Positions 58,316 through 64,000 of a stretch of DNA of 64,000 bases are shown here, piece after piece. The notes under the pieces are model-generated. The model was not told where the DNA came from and ran no database searches. It worked only from the letters and a program-made list of their open reading frames with translations. Position 1 is the first letter of the stretch, and each line of letters opens with the position of its first letter. The DNA lies in NCBI GenBank assembly GCA_003213955.1, contig QCMG01000008.1:27983-91982 (forward strand). Reading direction: 5' to 3'. Both the position numbers and the translations under genes were made by a program. The stretch comes from Prochlorococcus sp. AG-418-M08 (GTDB lineage: Bacteria > Cyanobacteriota > Cyanobacteriia > PCC-6307 > Cyanobiaceae).

Positions 58316-58600
58316 TTATAAATTGAATTTCTTCTTAGTCTCTAACTTACATTTATTAATGGCTTTTTGATGACTATTAGTGTTTATAAATTCTTTTAAA
58401 TAGCAATCGCAAGTTTCTTTAGCAATCTCTTCTTCATAATTAATATTTGCTTTTAACATTTCCTCCTTAAAATTTTGAATGCAAAATAAATTTATAATTG
58501 AATTGTTATTTGTTTCAGCTAAATATTCGATATTGAAATATCCCCATACAAGGAAAAAATTAATAAGAATCAAAAAATTTTTTTTTCTAGTAGATCTCAT
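58316..58600 (-). CDS. Small exported Cys-containing protein, 94 aa
   Basis: No family recognised. A basic N-terminus (MRSTRKKNF) and a hydrophobic stretch (about 9-22, LILINFFLVWGYFN) form a signal peptide or anchor. The mature part has four Cys, at FCIQNF near residue 40, TCDCYLKEF near 63-65 and KCKLETKKKF near 84, which could make two disulfides in a helical hairpin. It sits between deaD (nine bases) and the ABC exporter (ten bases), all on the minus strand, so it could be exported with or act near that transporter. Confidence 0.7.
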   Translation of the reverse strand: MRSTRKKNFLILINFFLVWGYFNIEYLAETNNNSIINLFCIQNFKEEMLKANINYEEEIAKETCDCYLKEFINTNSHQKAINKCKLETKKKFNL

Positions 58601-58609
58601 GATCTAAGA

Positions 58610-60436
58610 TTAATTTCTAATTCTTAAATTTCTTAATTTATTCCTAATTTCACCATGCAAATCTCTAGGCATATCAACCAAACTATAATCATTAAATATT
58701 TGTATCTTGCCTATTGATCTCCCACTAATATTAGTAGCGTTACAAATGGAAGAAATAATATTTGATACTCTGACTCTATCATTTTTGCCAAAGTTAAATT
58801 TATAAGTTTCAAAAGAATCATTTTTATAACTATTTCTCCTATTTGTATTTCTAACCCGATTATTTCCGTTTCCATTTCTATTTGATCTGTTTCGATCAGA
58901 ATTATTTTGTCTATAAATCCAAGACTCATCTTCATTAATAAAAAGGGATTTATTACCTATTGCTAAGTTAATAGCTGCCATTGCAATTTTTGATTCATCC
59001 ATAGAATGCTTTTCTCTGAGGGTATCAAGAATATCAATCATCAAAGCTTTTTTTTCTTCATTATTTTCTTGATCAAGAGAACTTTCATTCAAATTTGCAA
59101 TTAATTTTCCCATTCTTTTTTCATTAATTATTTTATTATTAGGTATCTCAATTTCTTCAATCTTATTTCTTGTAGAATTTTCCAAATTTCTCAAAAAATG
59201 TTTTTCCCTTTGATTAACAAATAAAATTGCCTCACCAGATCTACCTGCTCTGCCTGTTCTTCCAATCCTATGAGTATATGTTTCCTTATCAAAAGGAAAA
59301 TCATAATTAATGACAAGTTTAATCCTTTCAACATCAAGCCCTCTCGCTGCAACATCAGTTGCAACAAGAATATCAATAAATCCTTTTTTTAATCTATCAA
59401 CTGTATTTTCTCTTTGACTCTGTGGGATATCACCATTTAGAACAGCAACGCTATGGCCTAAGTTTTCTAAAGCCTCAGCTATTGAGGTGGTAAGTAATTT
59501 TGTTCTAACAAATATTATTATTCCTTCATTAGTAATTTCTAAGATTCTTTTTAAAGCATCTAATTTATGATGCCTTTGAACATTAATATATCTTTGCGAA
59601 ATTAATTGAGTTTCTTTCTTAACGCTTTTTATAAGTATTTCAGCGGGTTCATTAAGATATTTTTTTGCAATATTTCTTATCTCATTTGGCATTGTTGCAG
59701 AAAACAAGACCATTTGTTTTTTTTCAGGGAGTTTATCTATTATCCATTCGATATCTTCAAGAAATCCCATTTTTAACATCTCATCAGCTTCATCAAGAAC
59801 GAGACAATTTATGTTACTTATTTTAAAAGTCCCTTGTCTAATATGATCCATTATTCTTCCAGGGGTACCAACTACTACGTCAGTTTTCCTCTTAAGTGAT
59901 GAGATTTGATTCCTAAAATCAGTACCTCCATATATTGCTAATGTCCTTAAATTAGTTGATCCTACACTATAACTTTTAAAAGAATCTGCCACTTGAGTGG
60001 CTAACTCTCTTGTTGGTGTCATAACCAAAACTTTAGCGTTAGATTCTTTGTTATTTTCAAGCTTTTCTATTATTGGTAGAGCAAAGGCTGCTGTTTTCCC
60101 TGTACCAGTTTGAGCTTGTCCTAACAAATCTCTTCCAAGCATTAATTCTGGAATCGCTGCTTTTTGGATAGGTGTAGGAGCTTTATACCCTTTATTTTCC
60201 AATGAATTTAATATTGATTTATTAAAGCCAAAGCAAGCAAAACCATTTTCAATATCTTCTTCTTGAGAAGAATCTTTATCTTCAGAAACAGCTTTTAATT
60301 TATTTCTTATTTCCTTTGATTCACTTTTTGAAATAATTTCTTCACGCAAAATATCCTTATTATTCTCGACAAATTGTTTTTCTTCATTAGATGCCATTAA
60401 AAATGCCTGATTATCTTCTGAACAGGCACTCAACAT
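58610..60436 (-). CDS. deaD: DEAD-box RNA helicase (DeaD/CsdA type)
   Basis: 608 residues. Helicase motifs: Q motif near 69-90, Walker A AQTGTGKTAAF near 107, CLVLDEADEML near 212, SAT near 247, IGRTGRAGRSG near 391. The C-terminal part has a basic, Asn/Arg-rich linker (DRNRSNRNGNGNNRVRNTN) and a DbpA-like RNA-binding domain (VRVSNIISSICNATNISG). It unwinds structured RNA in ribosome assembly or cold adaptation. The start may be ATG 60436 or ATG 60397 (MASNEEKQ); neither has a clear RBS. The two genes downstream are probably co-transcribed. Confidence 0.93.
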   Translation of the reverse strand: MLSACSEDNQAFLMASNEEKQFVENNKDILREEIISKSESKEIRNKLKAVSEDKDSSQEEDIENGFACFGFNKSILNSLENKGYKAPTPIQKAAIPELMLGRDLLGQAQTGTGKTAAFALPIIEKLENNKESNAKVLVMTPTRELATQVADSFKSYSVGSTNLRTLAIYGGTDFRNQISSLKRKTDVVVGTPGRIMDHIRQGTFKISNINCLVLDEADEMLKMGFLEDIEWIIDKLPEKKQMVLFSATMPNEIRNIAKKYLNEPAEILIKSVKKETQLISQRYINVQRHHKLDALKRILEITNEGIIIFVRTKLLTTSIAEALENLGHSVAVLNGDIPQSQRENTVDRLKKGFIDILVATDVAARGLDVERIKLVINYDFPFDKETYTHRIGRTGRAGRSGEAILFVNQREKHFLRNLENSTRNKIEEIEIPNNKIINEKRMGKLIANLNESSLDQENNEEKKALMIDILDTLREKHSMDESKIAMAAINLAIGNKSLFINEDESWIYRQNNSDRNRSNRNGNGNNRVRNTNRRNSYKNDSFETYKFNFGKNDRVRVSNIISSICNATNISGRSIGKIQIFNDYSLVDMPRDLHGEIRNKLRNLRIRN

Positions 60437-60530
60437 TTATCTAATAATCTTAAATTGTTGATTAGCCTTACAGAGCCGAATTACTAATCTAGCATCTGAA
60501 GGTGGAAATACAACTTAATATATTTAAGTT

Positions 60531-62219
60531 CTATTTTAAATAATAAATATCTAAAAGCTTCTTAGCTCTTGTTATTGCTGTATAAAGCAATCTTTTCTCA
60601 TAATTATCTCTGAATATTATGTTTTCATTTTCTTCTTTGACCATGTTTATAAATTCCTCAACTTTATATTTTTTGGGCCACAAAATACTTACCTTATCAG
60701 ACTCACTCCCTTGAGATTTATGAATCGTAATAGCAATAGCTAGAACAATATTTTCTAAATTTGTTGGATCTATTAACTCATATACAAGTTCATTATTATC
60801 GTTAAACTTCCTAAAAAGATATTTCCTTTTTTCATCTTTTCCTATTAATACTCCAATATCTCCATTAGATATTCCAAGTTCATGATGATTTTTAGTACAC
60901 ATGATTGGCAACCCTTCATCCAAATTTTTGAAGTCATAAGGTTTTGTTTTACCAATAACTAAATCATTTATATTTTCAACACTCCAATTACCAGTATTCT
61001 TTTCACATAAAATTAAATTACTTTGTAAGTTATAAAATATGTCATTAACTAAATCTCTTTCATGAACCATTAAATTATCAATCTTACTATCAAAGATATA
61101 TTCTTTACTACTAAGTTTGGAGGTTGATATTCGTAATTTATCAAGATTATTTTGTATTAAATTTAAAATTTCTGAAGGAATAATTTTGTTGTTACTTTTT
61201 ATAATTTTTACTTGTTCAGATTTTTTATTCTCTATTTCCTTAATCTTTTTTTGAAACAAAGAATTTTTGTTATCAAATATTAAATTACTAAGTAATTGAA
61301 TATCCCCACTATTTCTAAAAGTTTTATTAAGGTTAACTATACAAGATTGAATTAGATTGTTATCAGAATATTCAAATAAGTAATTCCATATAGAGCAATT
61401 TTTTACAGGAGATAACTGATTTCTATCTCCAACTAGAATAATTTTGCAATCTTTAGCCAATAAATCTAAAATTGTTTCAATCATATCAATATTTACCATA
61501 GACATTTCATCAATAATAAAAATATCTAATTCCTTCAATTTAAATTTTAATTTAATAGTTTTTTGACGAGAATTAAAAATCCATCTATGTAAAGTTTGAC
61601 ATTCTATTTGATCAAGACTTTTGCTTAAAAAAATATCTTTTTGTTCATTAAGAGATTCTTTTAGTCTAGAGGTAGCTTTTCCAGTCGGGGCAGCAAGTCC
61701 TATATTTAAATAACTATTACTTTTTAAACAATTCAATATGAAATCTATTACGAGAGTAGTTTTTCCTGTACCTGGTCCACCTTGCAAAAAAACTAAATTT
61801 GAATTTTCAAAAATATTTTTAATTTGCTCAAGTTTATTATCAGTATTTGAATTTATTCCAATTTTATCTATTTTTTTTAAGAAAATAGTAATAACTCTAT
61901 CTATCTTTCCAGACCATTTTGCCAATGCTAACTTTCTATTTTTAAATACGAAGGGAGCATTAGGTGCATTTAGTAATGCTAATTGATTAAGAACTTTTAA
62001 ATGTTCATTAGGCCATCCAACTTTTAATAAATCATATAAAATTGGAATCTTGTCTACTTCTATTACAGTTTCTCCATTTTTCTCAAACTCTAATAAAATT
62101 TTTAATGTATCCTTAACATAATCTCCATATTTTTTTTCATTAAATTTAAAAATATCCTTGAGCAGATTAAATATATGACAATATTCAAATTCTTCAAAAT
62201 TTAAATCATTATTATACAT
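60531..62219 (-). CDS. recD: Exodeoxyribonuclease V alpha subunit RecD
   Basis: 562 residues, SF1 helicase. Walker A GGPGTGKTTLVIDFIL near 148-163, Walker B FIIDEMSMVN near 234, GDRNQLSPV near 263 and the C-terminal AITIHKSQGSESDKV and YTAITRAKKLL near 500-555 are the ordered helicase motifs. The N-terminal domain is short. RecD is the 5'-3' motor of RecBCD. Its start is immediately after the recB stop (62219/62220), so the two are coupled. recC is not in the window. Confidence 0.94.
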   Translation of the reverse strand: MYNNDLNFEEFEYCHIFNLLKDIFKFNEKKYGDYVKDTLKILLEFEKNGETVIEVDKIPILYDLLKVGWPNEHLKVLNQLALLNAPNAPFVFKNRKLALAKWSGKIDRVITIFLKKIDKIGINSNTDNKLEQIKNIFENSNLVFLQGGPGTGKTTLVIDFILNCLKSNSYLNIGLAAPTGKATSRLKESLNEQKDIFLSKSLDQIECQTLHRWIFNSRQKTIKLKFKLKELDIFIIDEMSMVNIDMIETILDLLAKDCKIILVGDRNQLSPVKNCSIWNYLFEYSDNNLIQSCIVNLNKTFRNSGDIQLLSNLIFDNKNSLFQKKIKEIENKKSEQVKIIKSNNKIIPSEILNLIQNNLDKLRISTSKLSSKEYIFDSKIDNLMVHERDLVNDIFYNLQSNLILCEKNTGNWSVENINDLVIGKTKPYDFKNLDEGLPIMCTKNHHELGISNGDIGVLIGKDEKRKYLFRKFNDNNELVYELIDPTNLENIVLAIAITIHKSQGSESDKVSILWPKKYKVEEFINMVKEENENIIFRDNYEKRLLYTAITRAKKLLDIYYLK

Positions 62220-64000
62220 TTAAAAAATTTTATCTAGATAATTAATCCTATTAATAGGTGCAGAACTAATAAAAAGACCTGGAGAAATATCTTTATCCGA
62301 GGATTTTCTAAATAATTTAATATCAGGCAATCCTTTTAAAAATATATATACATATCCTCCAAGATGTAAATTTGGTTGATAGTTTTTTAATCTCCACTTT
62401 AACAATCTGTGTAAAGCTAATAAATAAAGATGAGATTGCAATGGATAATGATGTTTAATCATTTCTTGTTTCATATTTTCATAGTTATAATTTTCAGGAA
62501 AACAATAACTATTTTCACTTCCAGAAATAAAATTACTTTTCCAATCAATTACCCACCATTTACTGTCTTCCAAATTATTTCCTATTGGTATTACGCAGTC
62601 AACACAACCTGAATGAAAACCTTTATTTAGAATTTGGAGATCATTAATTTTTTTTGAATACTCTTCACCAAATTCAAATTCTTGATCAATTAAAAAACAT
62701 TTCGAAATATCACTTGTAGTTATATTTCTTCCGTTATAAGAAAGGGATAAATCATACTTAACCTCTTTCAGAACATTGTTTGAAGAAATATCAATTAATC
62801 TTTTATTTAGTAATTTCTCTCCAAGAGGAACATTGATAATTCGCAAAATGCCATCTCTAACTTTTAATGCCAAAGAAGAGTCAATTTGGAAGAAATTTAG
62901 TTCTTCAATAATTAAATCAAGTAATTTCTCAGAATTATCATTATGAAAATCAAATCTCTCTATTATTTTATGCAAACATGTCCCAGCAATATTTCCTTTA
63001 GGAAAATCACTTAAGGGGTTAGGAAGATTAAAATATTTTGGATAATTGTTAGATTTATTTAGATTAGTTTCATTGATATTATTAACAATTGAGACATTAT
63101 CTTCATAATCTTCATATTGATTATAAGACGAATCTATTTTTTTATCTTTTCGAATCCACGAGGAATAACTTGAAAAAGAAATAAATTCATCAGGGGAAAA
63201 TATTTTAGGTTTTTTTCTATTAACTTTATTTATTTTCCAAAGATTATTATTAAACCGATTAATATTGTATCTATAAGAAAATTCATTAATTTTGATTTTC
63301 AATAATTTATCTTCTCTTAGGGACTTAAATGTATCTATATTATTTAGGTTTGGTAATAGATCATTATTAAGAATATTATTTTTATTATCAATATCATTAA
63401 AAATAACTAACTTATATTTACTCCTAGTAAGCGCTACATAAATTAACCTCTCAGTCTCTTTAAATAAATCTCTTTCTTCTTTTAAATTAAATTCTTCTAC
63501 TTTACTGTAATTATTAGAAATATTTATGTATATGTTCCTATCCAAAATTGATTTCCAAATTGGACCTTTAATTTTATTTGATTTATTAGAAATAATAGAT
63601 AGATATGGACATAAGACTATATCATATTCAAGTCCCTTACTATTATGAATAGTTGAAAGATTAATTCCACTTTGAAGATTATAATCCTTAGTTAAATAAT
63701 CTTCTCCAGTACAAATTCGTAAAGTATTATCTATCTGATTTTTATACCACTTAAATACTTTATTAAGATTAAAGTCATTATTTATTAATTCAATTTCAAT
63801 TATTTCTGATAATTGAAATAAATTTAAATATAAATCTGAATCACAATTAATTGATGATGACTCGTAATTAATAATGAGTTCATTAACAAGTGTTAAAAAA
63901 CCTTTTTCTCTTAATTCAAGAGACCAATTAATACATTGGTTAGTTAAATTTTCTAATTTTTTACTATTTTTTTGATCAATTAATTCTTCTACATCTATCT
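62220..64000 (-). CDS. recB: Exodeoxyribonuclease V beta subunit RecB, C-terminal part
   Basis: The frame is open from the stop at 62220 to the window edge, about 593 residues, with the N-terminus beyond 64000. Going toward the C-terminus it shows the SF1 motif TIHNSKGLEYDIVLCPYL near 63605-63660, motif VI RLIYVALTRSKYKLVIF, then the nuclease domain with GTCLHKIIERFDF, the catalytic SGCVDCVIP and WWVIDWKSN, and QSHLYLLALHRLL. RecB is a 3'-5' helicase and nuclease for double-strand-break repair. An internal TTG at 63545 is only a shorter-looking start and not a true one. Confidence 0.94.
   Translation of the reverse strand, partial: IDVEELIDQKNSKKLENLTNQCINWSLELREKGFLTLVNELIINYESSSINCDSDLYLNLFQLSEIIEIELINNDFNLNKVFKWYKNQIDNTLRICTGEDYLTKDYNLQSGINLSTIHNSKGLEYDIVLCPYLSIISNKSNKIKGPIWKSILDRNIYINISNNYSKVEEFNLKEERDLFKETERLIYVALTRSKYKLVIFNDIDNKNNILNNDLLPNLNNIDTFKSLREDKLLKIKINEFSYRYNINRFNNNLWKINKVNRKKPKIFSPDEFISFSSYSSWIRKDKKIDSSYNQYEDYEDNVSIVNNINETNLNKSNNYPKYFNLPNPLSDFPKGNIAGTCLHKIIERFDFHNDNSEKLLDLIIEELNFFQIDSSLALKVRDGILRIINVPLGEKLLNKRLIDISSNNVLKEVKYDLSLSYNGRNITTSDISKCFLIDQEFEFGEEYSKKINDLQILNKGFHSGCVDCVIPIGNNLEDSKWWVIDWKSNFISGSENSYCFPENYNYENMKQEMIKHHYPLQSHLYLLALHRLLKWRLKNYQPNLHLGGYVYIFLKGLPDIKLFRKSSDKDISPGLFISSAPINRINYLDKIF

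Noticed and set aside
63543..63545. TTG as the start of a separate short RecB gene
   Set aside because: The frame is open upstream to the window end and encodes further RecB helicase motifs, so the gene is simply cut by the edge.

Overview
The window looks like core chromosome of a marine picocyanobacterium, most probably a high-light Prochlorococcus. The evidence is the strong AT bias with short gaps and overlapping gene ends; the cyanobacterial genes petG, cytM, psbP, chlI, crtL, crtE, opcA and sasA; a recognisable Yfr1 small RNA between trxA and guaB; a ferredoxin-NADP reductase without a phycobilisome linker domain; and a single small CpeS-like protein where phycobilisome genes might be expected. 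The strain assignment is an inference from memory of these features, not from a search.

Layout. 1-6.8 kb: a PfkB kinase cut by the window edge, a DUF2834 membrane protein, an MFS transporter head to head with a DUF1400 hydrolase, and half of a peptide-type ABC importer. 6.8-13.9 kb: a minus-strand run of hom, sufE, 5-formyl-THF cyclo-ligase, ruvC, chlI, an RNA methyltransferase, cytM, rsmD, hisH and trxA, with tiny petG on the plus strand. 14-23 kb: Yfr1, guaB divergent from gyrA-crtL, a GH57 glucan enzyme, leuA. 23-31 kb: a 7TM-HD phosphodiesterase, folD-crtE-DUF212, then cobB-opcA-zwf. 31-43 kb: petH, a START-like protein, tRNA-Glu, sasA, a CpeS-like protein, prs, malQ, a RodZ-like protein, an ABC1 kinase, a PLP decarboxylase and cdsA. 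An extremely AT-rich gap of 569 bases follows. 43-56 kb: a hydrolase, a GldA-like dehydrogenase, clpC, rimI, then the plus-strand series lysA-cdaA-uppS-bioB-trhO-unknown, and lipA-recR. 56-64 kb: psbP, an ABC exporter, a small secreted Cys protein, deaD, recD and the C-terminal part of recB.

Functional links. petH makes NADPH in the light and zwf-opcA make it in the dark, with malQ and the GH57 enzyme handling the glucan store and sasA giving clock output. crtE and crtL belong to carotenoid synthesis, and chlI and tRNA-Glu to chlorophyll supply. cdaA and the HD protein plausibly make and break cyclic di-AMP.

I found no mobile element, prophage, CRISPR array or defence island, and no convincing undescribed multi-gene system. 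The most interesting leads are the Yfr1 variant, the putative c-di-AMP pair (both members unusual), the membrane-anchored FNR, the head-to-head gene pair with a 2-base gap, and several small uncharacterised proteins.
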